Positions 21,840-33,293 of a stretch of 64,000 nucleotides of DNA are shown here, piece after piece. The stretch is taken from positions 881,343 through 945,342 of the forward strand of contig ML213503.1 of NCBI GenBank assembly GCA_004369045.1. Reading direction: 5' to 3'. Numbering within the stretch: position 1 is the first letter of the stretch; every line of letters starts with the position of its first letter. The notes beneath the pieces are model-generated. The model did not search any database. It had not been told where the DNA came from and worked only from the letters and a program-made list of their open reading frames with translations. The position numbers and the translations under genes are program-made. Origin of the DNA: Heliocybe sulcata (Eukaryota; Basidiomycota; Agaricomycetes; Gloeophyllales; Gloeophyllaceae).

Positions 21840-24009
21840 ATGATGAGGTCCAAGACGACGCCTCTCGAGACATCCTCTGAGAAGAAAGGTCATATCTGTC
21901 CACCATCTAATGCTGCCCATCCTTCAGACCGTTGGGAGAGTCTGTTTGTGTACTCTTTCATATGCAAGTTCACGAATCTGCGGGGTAATGTCAAGGGTCT
22001 GCTAACACCTATGGAGTGAGTTCTCGCCTGGTGTCTGTCGCGTTTTGCCTCGCTAATGTCGTCCATATCGCTCCAGTTTCGAGGAGGCATTGCTCTCCCA
22101 AGTCCCCAATACGATCATGACGGAAATATTGTCGCGTTTCGTGCGCAACCTGCGGCCACAGACGCGTAACGTGAGGTAGGAGGCTGCCTGCCGCGTTTCT
22201 AAGGTCGTATCAACCCTCACAAAACGTATTCCTTACTTATAGTCCCGACCAGATATCAGCCACGGTCGCCGCTATCCTGTCAGACTTCCTCAAATCATCC
22301 GAGAGAACCGTATTTTGGAATGATGAGCTGAAGGCCAACGTCGACCCCTTTCAGGGCTTAGAAGGAGGATTCTTTGTTGCGGATTGGGACCTCAAAGTGC
22401 GTGTCTTATACTGCGTACCCTTGCTGCTGTTCTTCATGTCCTTCCTTTTCCTCCCTGCAGCTCAAAATTCTGCGGCAACTTGTCGAGTTGCAGCTTTGTC
22501 ATTCCACGGAAATAAAAACCATCATCGATCGTGCATGGGGCGTCGTCCACAACAAACACAAGAAGGCGGCTGCAGAACCTCCCCTCGACCCTTCGAACCC
22601 ACATAGTCAAGAGAACCTGCAACTGACTCCAGTCGGCCAGGACCTAGCGCGGAAGCGATACTGGGTAGCAGATGGTCCGTGCGCGCTCTTCTTTCTCTTT
22701 CCTAACACATTTGGATATATTTGGGCAAACGCTGATGATTTTCCGCGTTTTGGTGTGGCGCTTCGGCCCTCGATATCCGGATTTCTCCGTCACCGCAATC
22801 TGCCGTTTGCATATGAACCCAGCAGACTCTGTCCGTCTATACCTTTCGACCAATCCATGGAAAATCACTGCGACATTCCAGAGCGCCTCGTCTACGCGTG
22901 AGGAATATGTCGGCGTCATTGAAAAGCTGAAAGCGGAAGGACCGTCCGAACCCAAAGAGGGCGAAAAGAAGTCCAAATTGGAACTTGCTCATTTGGCGCT
23001 GGTCAAGGCATTGGAAGCTCGTCTCGAAGTCATTGACGCAGAGATAGCGGTGAGTAGAGATTCAGGCTACGTATCACGGCTGCAGCCCTCAGTAGATACG
23101 AATGTCCATTATCCCAATCATTTCATTCACCAAGGATTGATACGACTAAGTCAATTTTCGCTCACAGAGAATCGCCAAAGCTCGTCGTAAGATTGAGCAG
23201 AAGCAAATTTTCAATGAGCAGGCGGAACTCCGCCAGACGCGATTGCGTCGTACCACTCGGCGGCTTGACTACGCACAGATGGAAGTCGGAGCAAGCGATG
23301 TAGGTTATTTCTTGCTTGCCTCTCGAAGATACTAGAGCCATTTTAACAGGATGACGTGGACGAGTATAAATACCAAGATGACGAACTAGAAGATGAAGAA
23401 TACAACGATAACAACGTGGAACCGGAGCCGTTCACGAACTCCAGGTCTGCTACTCCTAGTGGGACCAGTAGCCGCCGCGATTCAGCGATGCCGGACAGAC
23501 GGCGGTCCAGTCGAGCCGCTGTTACAAGCAAACGCGCTTCTGGCGATGAAGCCTGGGGCCAGTGGCGTGGTGAACGTCGATCCACACGACTAGGCGCACC
23601 TCCCGAGACCCAGCTGGACGATCAGCATTCGAAGAGGGCTCGTACGGAAGACAGCACTATCAGTACCGGCTCGGCTGATCCTGCCAACGGCCCCTCGTCC
23701 AGGGCCAAATCAGGGACAGGTTCTCTGAAGGCAACCGAGGTTGCAGTAGATGCAGTTGCAGGCAAGAAGAAGAGCAGATTCTGGTTTTACGCTGTGGAGC
23801 CTGTGCCAGGAGAGGCTCCCGCACCGGCGGAAATATCGGACGAGAATGGTGCATCGCATGCGAATGGCGTCCATCCTGCGAAAGGAGATGACTCTCCAAT
23901 GGATGTTGACGACCCGCAGCCCGCGGCGAATGGTGCAAATGGCGTTAGCGCAAATGGACATGAAGGAGCCTCGGTCCAAAGCACCTCCCCGAGCTTCCAA
24001 GATACGTAG
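21840..24009 (+). CDS. DDT/WHIM-domain nuclear protein (ISWI accessory-subunit-like)
   Basis: Start taken at ATG 21840; an in-frame ATG at 21774 would add 22 residues. Early exons read CPPSNAAHPSDRWESLFVY, SFICKFTNLRGNVKGLL, then LSQVPNTIMTEILSRFV, a DDT-like helical bundle. The middle has FFVADWDLKLKILRQLVELQ and TPVGQDLARKRYWVAD, typical of WHIM1/2 motifs, then RLYLSTNPWKITATFQSASS and IAKARRKIEQKQIFNEQAEL. The last exon is acidic and low-complexity (DEYKYQDDELEDEEYNDNN), then Arg/Ser-rich, ending SPSFQDT with stop at 24009. DDT-WHIM proteins partner ISWI-type ATPases and bind linker DNA. I cannot name a specific orthologue. About seven exons; downstream of FAM32A by 260 bp. Confidence 0.7.
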
Positions 24010-24424
24010 CTTACCTTTGTCATTCATTTATGATCTTTTTAGACTCTTGATTCGCAAGTTTCGTCTCAACATCATACCCTATAATGCATATAGTATCAGT
24101 TGCAGCCCGCATTACTACATCCTCACAACCCTCTGTTCTTTAGTCATTTGCGTTGTATCATAGTGTATGTCGCATGTTATCAATCCAACCGCTGGATACG
24201 TGAAGTTGAATCAGTCGGATGCAAGTATGCGGGAAACTGGCTACTATAGGGGGATGTACATGTAGCTTCGCTGACCACGCTTCTGACTGATGATAAAGCG
24301 AATCAGAGTTATATGTACAGAAACTTCGGATTACACAAACGCGGCTTGGGCCGGTGTTTGCCAAGACAAGGATAGCTCGGGATCAGCATTGCCACACCTC
24401 CCTTTCCTCTCTACCCCAACATTT
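24010..24424. other. intergenic upstream of mitochondrial intermediate peptidase
   Basis: About 415 bp between two plus-strand genes. The open frame that enters the MIP gene starts at 24290, but its first 45 codons do not resemble a targeting peptide and the ATG at 24425 fits better. It contains AT-rich 3' sequence of the upstream gene and probably the MIP promoter. Confidence 0.5.
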
Positions 24425-26935
24425 ATGCTCGCAAACGCTGCGAGAAATGCTTTCGCAAATTCACGTCCGACGCTCAGATTTCGTGGTTGTCTGCGCCTAA
24501 AGACTACCGTCAATGCCAGCAAGCGGAGATTAGCCTCGACTGCCACAATCCCGGCCTCAGCGGACGACAAAAACATTATCCCACTTTTCGACCAGCCTGA
24601 AATCGGCGGCCCTTGGGCATCCACTAGTTCTACAGGTCTCTTTGGGCATCCTTTCCTGTCGAGTCCAACGGGGTTCACAGCGCTCGCCAACTCTACGCTA
24701 CGTCGGGCTCAGCTCTTAACCGAGAGGGTCCTCCAAGCTGGACGGTCACGGGAGGAGCTGCTCAAGGTCGTCAAAAATTTGGATCGGCTTAGTGACTTGT
24801 TATGCGGAGTGATAGATCTCGCAGAACTGGTGCGTAATGCGCATCCCAGTGTCCAGTGGGTGAGGGCAGCGGACGAAGTGTACGAGACGTTGTGCGAGTA
24901 CATGAATGAGCTAAATACGCATGTGGGACTCTATGAGGTGAGTGGTCTACTATTCTATGCGACATCGTATAACAGCATGAGCCATTAGGTCCTCAAGCGC
25001 GTCCTTTCTGACCCTGAAATAGTCAAGTCACTCAGTCGGGAGGCGCATGAAACAGCCTTGATCTTCTGGAGAGACTTCGAGAGATCTGGCATTCAGCTAC
25101 CACCTGAGCAGCGAAACCAAGTCGTCTCCCTCTCCACCGAGATCATAGTTCTGGGCCGACAATTTCTTCACGAGGCCGCTTCACCTCGGCCACCCGCCAC
25201 CATCACCGCTTCCGAGCTGAGCGACCTGAAGGATAAGGGCATGGGTGTGCGACTACAACAGCAAGCCCGCTTCACGCAACGTGATTTGCACGTCTATCCA
25301 GGGTCTCTGCAGGCCCAAATGATTATGCAGTCAGCGCCGTCGGAAGAGCCTCGGCGGAAATTATACATTGCCGCGAACTCGAGCACGCCAGAACAGATAT
25401 CCACGTTAGAGAATTTGCTCAGAGCTCGAGCGAAACTAGCGCGTCTGGTGGGCAAAGAAAGCTATGCTCATATGGCACTTGCTGACAAAATGGCGAAATC
25501 GCCAGGTAAGTCTTCGACTCCACTCATGCGATATCTGTCGCTTGGTCTTGCTAATGCACCCGACCAAACTACTAGAGAATGTCAATCACTTCCTGGACAC
25601 CTTGCTGAACCATACGCGCCCCCTTGCAAGGAAGGCGTTGCATACACTGAGTTTACGGAAACAGGCTTACCTTGGACTGCCCTCGGAGCCTGTCATCCAG
25701 GCTTGGGACCGTGATTACTACTGCCCTCCCGAAGCTCCAGCACCTCCGGCAGCCTTACCGCCGCTCACGCCCGGGACTGTGTTTATGGCTCTTTCACGAT
25801 TATTCAAGCATTTGTATGGTGTGACGCTCAGAACGGCGGATATCCCACACGGCGAGACGTGGCATGCCGATGTCCGGAAGCTCGAGGTTGTGGATGAGGA
25901 CGGTAGTGTTATGGGTTGGATTTACGCCGATCTATTTGCGCGGAAAGGAAAAGCCACCGGCGCCGCTCACTACACTGTCCGCTGCTCCAGAAGGACAGAT
26001 AACGATGATGAGGCGGGTGACCTGGCTCTGCCCGGCCTGGAGTTGACAGAAGCCGAGCGACAGTCCTTGCAGCTCTCCAAAGATTTCGAGGCACGGGGGC
26101 GGGGAATCGTGGGTGGTCGTGATGGCGTCTATCAGCTCCCTGTTATTGTGCTGCTGTGCGACTTCCCGCGCCCCACAGCACAGAGGGGTGCTACGGTATT
26201 GGAGTGGCACGAAGTCATGACGCTGTTCCATGAGATGGGCCACGCGATGCACTGTATGTCGCCATTTTTCTTTTGCATATCTCTGTTAATTTTCACTTCG
26301 CTGTAGCTATGATAGGCCGGACGGAATACCAGAATGTTTCGGGCACACGTTGTGCTACGGACTTCGTCGAATTGCCCTCCATCCTGATGGAGCGCTTCCT
26401 GACTTCGACACGCGTCTTGTCCTTGTTTGATCAGAATAGCACAACTTCTGTCCTCCAGACCGGCAGTCGTCATGAAGATGCTTGTCACCATATTGACACG
26501 CACCACCAAATTCTTCTTGCGATAATGGATCAAGCTTATCACTCGTCTGCTGTAATGGCCGACGACTTCGACTCCACCGCAACTCATGCAAACCTGCAGG
26601 ATTCACGCGGCTTGATCCCATACGTACCTGGGACATCTTACCAGACGCAGTTTGGACATCTGTTCGGGTATGGCGCCACGTATTATTCTTACCTCTTCGA
26701 TCGGGCAATCGCTTCGCGAGTATGGGGACAATTATTTTCGGGTGGGCCCTTGGATCGCCATACTGGCGAGAAATACAAAGCAGAAATCTTGCAGTTCGGT
26801 GGCGGCAAAGACCCATGGAGTATGGTTAGCGCTTTACTGGATGTCCCGGAGTTAGAGGTTGGCAATGCCCATGCTATGCGTGAAATCGGCAGATGGAAAA
26901 CTGAGGACGAAGCTGGGATGACTAGTAGGCATTGA
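24425..26935 (+). CDS. OCT1: mitochondrial intermediate peptidase (MIP)
   Basis: M3-family zinc metallopeptidase that removes an octapeptide from MPP-processed mitochondrial precursors. ATG at 24425 opens [19 protein letters not shown], a basic targeting sequence. Landmarks: [105 protein letters not shown], and the catalytic zinc motif FHEMGHAMH split from [20 protein letters not shown] by an intron. It continues [46 protein letters not shown] and ends with stop at 26933-26935. Four short introns. MIP is the classical gene flanking the agaricomycete mating-type A locus, and here it lies 498 bp from the homeodomain gene, end to end. Confidence 0.95.
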
Positions 26936-27433
26936 ATATAGAATATTGCGCCATTTATCCAGGAAAGTGTTGCATAACAGTTGTAGAAAGAAACAACACC
27001 GATTGGGCGTCAACCAACCACTAAAGAGTTTAGTGTAATCTATGTCGTTCTCATGTTGGAGCTTGATGCATGATGTTGTGTCCTCGTAGTCCAAAGATAT
27101 GGCTTGCATCGGGATCTTGAGCGCTCGTGCAGGCTAGAATACACGAATTCCGTCAGTACAGCAGCTGGTAACATAGTCCAGTAGTACAGGAATGTCTTTG
27201 TACGGCAAGGGTCTCGGAAGAACCAACCTCGCTGTAAAAGCAAAAACAACGCATAGGAAAGAATACAGCGACGAGAAAGCAGAGCAAGATGATAGCGACA
27301 CGAAGACGAAGCACGCAGAGCTGATAGAATATGCACAATGAGTATACTAGGAAATGCGCGGAAGATGAGAGGAAACAATAAGTTATGAATAAAAAGCGTT
27401 AATGGACGAAGCACTGTGTGATAGCCAAGCAGG
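26936..27433. other. convergent intergenic, MIP to homeodomain gene
   Basis: About 500 bp between the stop codons of two genes facing each other. AT-rich with no protein-like frame. It must hold both 3' untranslated ends. Confidence 0.5.
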
Positions 27434-30400
27434 TCAGACATTGACCTGCACTAACGCAACCAAAACCTCCTGCTCAACTTGTGTTGCAGCTTGCTTTAGA
27501 GCAAAATACTGTTGCTGTTGCTCCTTCGTTCGTCGATCGAGCGCCAACAGCTCTGCAACGTGAGCACCAGGGTAGACAAGTCCCGTCTGAGGCAGGCTTG
27601 CTTCCGAAGTATGGACAGTTGATAACGCCTGTTGAATTTGGCTGGGCGTAGGGAAGAACGGAGTGAAGTCCGCGTACAAGAGATCTTGGGCCGAAAGACC
27701 AGATATCGGTGGATCCTTGCTAACTTCTACTTGCCTACTAAGGCCCTCTTCTGCCAGGAAGAGAGCTCCATCTGTGCCTTCGCCAACGGGCGAACGAGGA
27801 TGATCCGTCCTTGCAGGCGAAGAGACGCGTTCTTGCGAAAGACTAAGTGCGTCATTATCATGGCACAGCTGAGCCAATGAATCAGCGAACAGATCTGGGA
27901 ATATCATGGCGGAGGCGTCGGTATCCGTCTCAGTCGATAGTACGGAAGACGGTACGTTGGAACGGGCATGTGATGCTCCCGAGTCGGTAGCACCGTCACG
28001 CCCACCATCTTCAGAGCTCGTGAGAAGGTCTGTCAAGACGATCAGTTACATGCCATCGCCATCAACTGCGATCTACATACCCGATTTATTGATGTCGTCC
28101 AATTGCTCTCCATTGAACACAACCGAAGGCCACTTGTCGCATAATTGGATGTCGAGTTCTGCTGTGATGTCCATATCTTCGACGCCCACTCCTGGAGCTT
28201 CAAGCCTGAATAGGTTTTCCCAGTCACAGGAAGATAACGACTCGTCTGTGAAGATGGACTGTGAAGGAAGTGGATGGCATGCAGGCTGTGGTTCGGGATG
28301 AATACCTTGAGGACACTTTCCTAGGCTGTCGCAGTCCCCTACAGACAATGGGCATTTGCGACAAGATGAACCAGATGCGGCCAAGAGAGTCGTAAAGGCA
28401 TCATCCAAATGAGACTGGTCGGATGTCGGTGCAACATCCACAAGCAGACTAGGGAATTCTACTGAGACGTCACACTGCGCGGAGTCGAGTTCATAGCTAT
28501 CTCTAGCAGACCTGCGACACTTGTGTGATTACGGAAGAGCCTTCTCTGGAAAGATGCGTACCTTTGTCGTTTCATGAGAGGTTCCCGCCCCACGCCGGCT
28601 TCAGCAACTTCAGTTCCCGAGGAGGACGCCTTCCGCTTCCTACTTAGAGTTGAATGTGGCGCTGAGATATCCGCGTGCTGCCACCATTCCTCCAGTCCAT
28701 CTTCTTCCGAACCTTGACTTGATAAAGAACGTGTAAGAGATGGCACTCGAGATGCAGCTCGCGATTGTCCGCAGAAGACCGCTGGACTTGGGCAGTTGTC
28801 GTACTCCCGCTTTAGTTTCGTCTCGGTTCTTTGCTTTGCTCTGTCCAAGCGCTGCAGCTCCTTCTCCAACGCCCTTCGCCGCTTCTTCGCTGCCAGCTCC
28901 TCGTCTTTCTTTATAGAGGCCCGTTCCCAGTCTCCTTCACTCATGTCCTTCACAGCCACGTCCAGTTCCGCTGCCAGCTTGCTCTTCTTAAACAAGCATG
29001 AGAACAGGGTTTGGGCCTTTGCCTTCATCTCCAGAAATTCGTGGGTGAGGAGCGAATCTTCTGCACGAGTATCATCATCCTCAAGGAGGATCCGACGCGC
29101 ACAGTCCACCATTTCTCGGCGACTATTGTTGAAGTATTGTCTTTGCAGCTTCGTCCACCCCATGCGTCGGCGGGCGGTCTGGAACCAAGTATCGATGGAT
29201 GCCACGGACGATCCAGTGCTATCCGCGATAGACCTTTTGAGGTCCTTCGACGGGTAGGGGTCATAGAGATGCTGCAAGAGCCACTTGTAGCAGGGTTGAC
29301 GATAGAGGAACGAGGTTTGGTTATCCTGAGAAGTGGCGGTTGAAGGGGTATCCTCTTGATGAAAATCGCGTACGGATTGTTGCGACGAATCAAGCTTTGG
29401 GTCTCCTAGGATACCCTGCAAGTCATTCATGAAGGCAGACGTAAGCTTATCGTGTTCCACCTCCATTTCAAGGAAGTGGTTAGCGAGCAGTTCAATTCTT
29501 GAAGCAACAGCGAAAGCCAAGGCTATACTTTCGCTGTCGGCGTCATCCGATTGAGAGTTCGCGTCGATTTCTTGCTGCAAGTCGCGCCAGGCCTCGCTGA
29601 ATCGATCCATAGCTGCCGGCCCCTGTATAGCAGCATCAAGAAAATGGTCCTCGACGCGGGCGAGTTTTTGGCGCAGTGAGAACTGGTGCATAGACGAAGG
29701 TGTTTTGAAGGCCCCGTCATGCTCAGAGCTGACATGGTTGCCGGGTCCGGCTGAATATGAGGATCCAGATGATCCGCACGTCGAGTTCCGTGAGTATTTG
29801 CGCCATCCAAGCACTCGCCGTTTCCGGCTCGAGGAAGCGGTGTTGAGAACGTGTTCGTCGATCTCAGGTGTAGAGTCAATCGGATGCGCCGAATGGCACG
29901 GAGATCCAGTGCGATGCGAAGTATCGGAAGCACCAGAATCGTCAGTTCCAACTGGACCGACCGTATTTCGCTTAGCAGACGGCGGAGACCAAAGGGAAAC
30001 AGGAGAGTTCGGACTCGAGCAACCGGTAGGCCTGAGACGCGGAGACGAATTCGTCTCGGGCGTGGTTGAGCCTTGACGATGGCGAGCCTTGCCGTCCGGC
30101 TTGCACAGCATAGTCATTGGGCATTTTTCTGGGACATGAAAGGCATCCTGCGGCTTTTTCTTCACCAGGCGTTTCTTCACGACTTCCTGGATGTGCAATT
30201 GAAGAAATACTCCACAAAGATCGTCCACATCAACGCAACAAGGTGATTCGTCCCTGGCCGAAGGACGGCGATGCCAGCATGGGACCGGCAGGATAGAGGG
30301 CGTGGCGCGGCCTCCTGGATACGGATAGGCGGCAGGAAACGCATACAGGGGCCGCTGGAACGGGAATGCTTCTTGCGAAGTAACGATCTGCTGCTCAGCC

Positions 30401-31406
30401 GACTGGTTGCATTGCTACAATCCACACGTACGTAAGCGCAAGTTAGCCACATGCAAAGAGGTACTCACATGCTCGTCGTCCGTAGGTTCATACTGCCATT
30501 CGTACTCAGACGCATCCGAGTCTAGTGGTTCCAAGCGCTCTTTCTCGGGAATAATGTGATGACCCATTCGCTGGATGAGGTCATCGAACGCGAATATGAT
30601 ATTGTTTGAATGCGGGGTTGACTCTCTATCTGCTTTTTTCGAGCGACTGCGGCGGTTCTGGAACTGATATGTGACATCAGGTGAGGTATGTGCGAGTACA
30701 TGTATGTCGCTGGAGCGGGAGTGCGTACTAACCCATACGTGTATCTGTCTGTATGCCATGCCTGACTTCTTGGCAAGGAAGGCCTTATCCGCATGTGAGG
30801 GGCGTGGATTCACCGCAAACATGTACTCAAGCACAGGCATGAAATCCTGTGTACAGAGTCAAGATCGCTTACTTATAAGAATCGAAGTGAGCGAGAACAC
30901 CGAAATACCTGGTTGAAAGTCTTGCCGGAACATCGAGAGGCCCGGATGCTGGGAGGATCTCCCGAGTCACGGCCTGCACTAGCTGCGACGTTCGTCGTGT
31001 AATGGGTCGCCAATTCTTGCAGTTGCCTGCGATACATCGAAACATACGTATCCCGAAGCGCGATGCGGGAACTTTTCGCGGGAATCCCGTCAGCTTGGGA
31101 GTGCTGTAGGCGCGCACAAGAAAGGCTGAGACTTGCTTCGTACTGATCCCGCAATTTCGAGGCCCCGCGTAGGTAGGCATCCAACAGTCTCGAACGAACA
31201 GCCCTTGAGATGCTCATGCCACTCAGACCAGACATTAAGATTGAGGGTTCAGGACCAGGCAAGGGTTCCAGAGGCACAGGGCAAGCCTCCCGCGGGTGCG
31301 AGGCATTCAGACGAGACCCGGAGTAAGACTCAAGGAGCCTGGTAAGCCCATCCGCGCCCGATTTGATATTCTTAAGGGCAGTAAGTTGGTCCGGCGTGAG
31401 CACCAT
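27434..31406 (-). CDS. fused HD2-HD1 homeodomain mating-type (matA) protein
   Basis: Six exons on the minus strand: 31406-30909, 30846-30733, 30663-30469, 30414-28562, 28511-28081, 28029-27434. Lengths sum to 3,687 nt (1,228 residues plus stop) and every phase agrees. Residues 1-166 are an HD2-type N-terminus (MVLTPDQLTALKNIKSGADG). The HD2 homeodomain (about 160-218) has PVLEYMFAVNPRPSHADKAF, then W204 joined across an intron to FQNRRSRSKK. A Pro/Ser-rich HD2 tail follows (AFPAAYPYPGG). With no stop, an HD1 N-terminus starts near Met511 (MHQFSLRQKLARVEDHFLDA). The HD1 homeodomain lies at about 639-690 (YKWLLQHLYDPYPS, then WFQTARRRMGW), so Thr682 stands where Asn is invariant. Basic coiled sequence (KKRRRALEKELQRLDRAK) and an acidic C-terminus follow. 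The family consists of dimerising transcription factors that decide mating compatibility. Flanked by MIP and the beta-flanking gene as in other matA loci. Alternative: two mRNAs from internal promoters. Confidence 0.85.
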
Positions 31407-31789
31407 GGTTAACGTTCAGTGAGCGAGGCTAAGACGACTATGAGAGGGGTATTAGGGCAATGCGCACGAACGCCACGAGACTCCCGCAGTTACTTAGTTA
31501 GTACTTACCGAAATCTTCTTTATTATATAGTCATCGACTGGCCATGTAACTAGATTATATATCTATGAACTGGCACAAGCTGGAATTTTTAGATACTGCA
31601 GATGTGCCGGTGTATCAAGATCACTCGCAGTAACGGTGCCTTGCCCATTACATGTGTAAAGGGCTGGTTGTCTTTGACCTGACTCACATGGTCAACCGTA
31701 GGCGCGCGTCCAGCGTTCGACGTTCAGTACTCAGTCACAGCATCTCCGGGAGGTTACGGGAGGTTACCAATGGAGTTGCAAAATAACGA

Positions 31790-31842
31790 GTTATTAGACA
31801 CGTGGCGAGTTATTAGACACGTGGTAGTTATTAGACACGTGG
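31790..31842. repeat. three tandem GTTATTAGACACGTGG repeats with CACGTG cores
   Basis: The 16-base unit occurs exactly three times, at 31790-31805, 31809-31824 and 31827-31842, with spacers of three and two bases. Each holds the palindrome CACGTG (31799, 31818, 31836), the site bound by bHLH (E-box) factors. The array lies 384-436 bp before the start codon of the fused homeodomain gene, a position suited to an upstream activating sequence. The binding factor is unknown. Confidence 0.7.
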
Positions 31843-32000
31843 CTGGCGGCTCTTTGGTCACTTTGTGCGGTTGTGCGCTCTCAGCTCCCTGGAACGTCTG
31901 GAATGTATTTGTACTAAAATTTACACTGGATATCTAGCATTATAAAGTTCGAAGTGCGCGTAAATATGATGCACGGAATCTTGGCAGTTTCCCGATGCCC

Positions 32001-32039
32001 CGCTCAATATGGGACGGCAATTCACACTCCGCTCAATAT
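32001..32039. repeat. two copies of CGCTCAATAT
   Basis: CGCTCAATAT occurs at 32001-32010 and 32030-32039, spaced 29 bases start to start, and a related CCCCGCTCAG lies near 32211. They are about 0.6-0.8 kb upstream of the homeodomain gene. Short, and possibly chance; recorded because they share the promoter region with the CACGTG array. Confidence 0.35.
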
Positions 32040-32780
32040 TGACCGGGACCAACTAGCCTTGTCTGACACAGAACGTACTTCCTGAGAATAAAATATGGTG
32101 ATGCATATATAAGCATGGTTTGAAGCTTTTGTCTCATCTTCTGATCTGAGTAATGCTACCAGCCTCATTCATTATTGTGGCCGAGGAGCGGAGTTTGAAA
32201 TCTGCACTGCCCCGCTCAGTGGATGGATTCCCTTCGATCGGAAAGTATATGACGATTTATTGGTCCACCAATATTAAGGGTGACATTTAATCTATGTAAT
32301 TACAGCACGCCAGCTCCGGCAGGACCCATACCTGCAAGGATTCTCCAGAAGTCTTGACAGAAAATGCTACCCTCCAGTCGAAGACCGGAGAAAAAATCAT
32401 GAATTGTAGTCATAAAAAGCAGAAAAAAAATACATGATATAGGCTAGAGTCAAATTCCATCTCTGTCGGTTCAATCCCGACGACCCGTCGCAATGATGCA
32501 AGGTACCAGCTGCTGTAGCCACATCTGGTATGGACCACATGGCTCTGCGAGCCAGTAGCGATTTTTCTTTTGATTTTGATTTTTCTTTTCTTGCAACTCC
32601 ATCATTATCGAGCCGCATCTCCTGTCACTCGTTGCGCGCCCATATATGTTGTATGCTCCCCACGCAGGATTTAGTAGGTGCTAATGGGGCACCCGGAGAT
32701 GTATGTGCACATACGGTCTCAGCATCTCCCGCTGATCAAGGCTATACGGCCAAAGCGTCTCGCGCACGTGGTGCTGTCCA

Positions 32781-33293
32781 TTGTTCTCCCGTTATAATGG
32801 TGGGGAGTGGCTAACTCCTGCACTTCCATCTGTTTGCGAGGGGACAGCAGCTGCAGTGGCAGAAGCTCGCAGAATCCTACCGCTTCCTGAGCGCGCTTGG
32901 ATCGATGGACCGGAGTCAGAGGCCGCTGTCAGCGCCCACCACTCTTATCCTCTTTCGGATTTGAGAGTCTTCTCGGACCCGTCCGTTTCGTCTGTTGAGC
33001 TGTTAGCCACAAGTCCTCCGTCTAGCGATGAAGATGATTATGTCCCTGTTACTCCTCAACCAGACCTGCGCAATGCATCACAACTCCATGTCGCCGACGC
33101 ATTCCCCTTCACACTACCCAGTGAACTAGAAGAGCTTTGCTGTTATGGCTTACCATACTCGAAAGGCTTCCAGCATAAGGACCTTCAGAGCCTTTGGCCG
33201 CCACCTCCTTCCCAGGAATATATGCCGCTTCCCGTCCCTACACTAGTCCTTCCACCGTCCGGAATATCCGACAGCCGGTCAACTGACAATTGA
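32781..33293 (+). CDS. unassigned open reading frame in the matA interval
   Basis: An open frame of 170 codons, rich in Pro, Ser and acidic residues, with segments such as HHSYPLSDLRVFSDPSVSSV, ELLATSPPSSDEDDYVPV and LPSELEELCCYGLPYSKGF. Its first codon is not ATG, so an upstream exon is likely. A second frame at 32530-32814 has Phe/Ser/Asp-rich sequence (SSDFSFDFDFSFLATP) and could supply it, but I found no unique splice join. I do not recognise a family. Its composition is more protein-like than other spare frames nearby. It may be a real lineage-specific gene, or a decayed piece of an old mating-locus gene. Confidence 0.35.
   Translation: MFSRYNGGEWLTPALPSVCEGTAAAVAEARRILPLPERAWIDGPESEAAVSAHHSYPLSDLRVFSDPSVSSVELLATSPPSSDEDDYVPVTPQPDLRNASQLHVADAFPFTLPSELEELCCYGLPYSKGFQHKDLQSLWPPPPSQEYMPLPVPTLVLPPSGISDSRSTDN

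Larger units (their letters stand above)
31407..32534. other. upstream region of the homeodomain gene
   Basis: About 1.1 kb without a convincing gene on either strand, AT-rich in places. It carries the three CACGTG repeats at 31790-31842 and copies of a CGCTCAATAT motif at 32001 and 32030, listed separately. It is the likely promoter of the fused homeodomain gene, transcribed leftward. Confidence 0.55.

Noticed and set aside
28459-30228. Treating the 589-codon homeodomain frame as an HD1 gene of its own
   Set aside because: It starts with a GTG codon inside the HD2 tail, and the preceding exon joins it in phase, so it is better read as one exon of the fused gene. A separate HD1 start at 29691 remains possible and is noted as the alternative.
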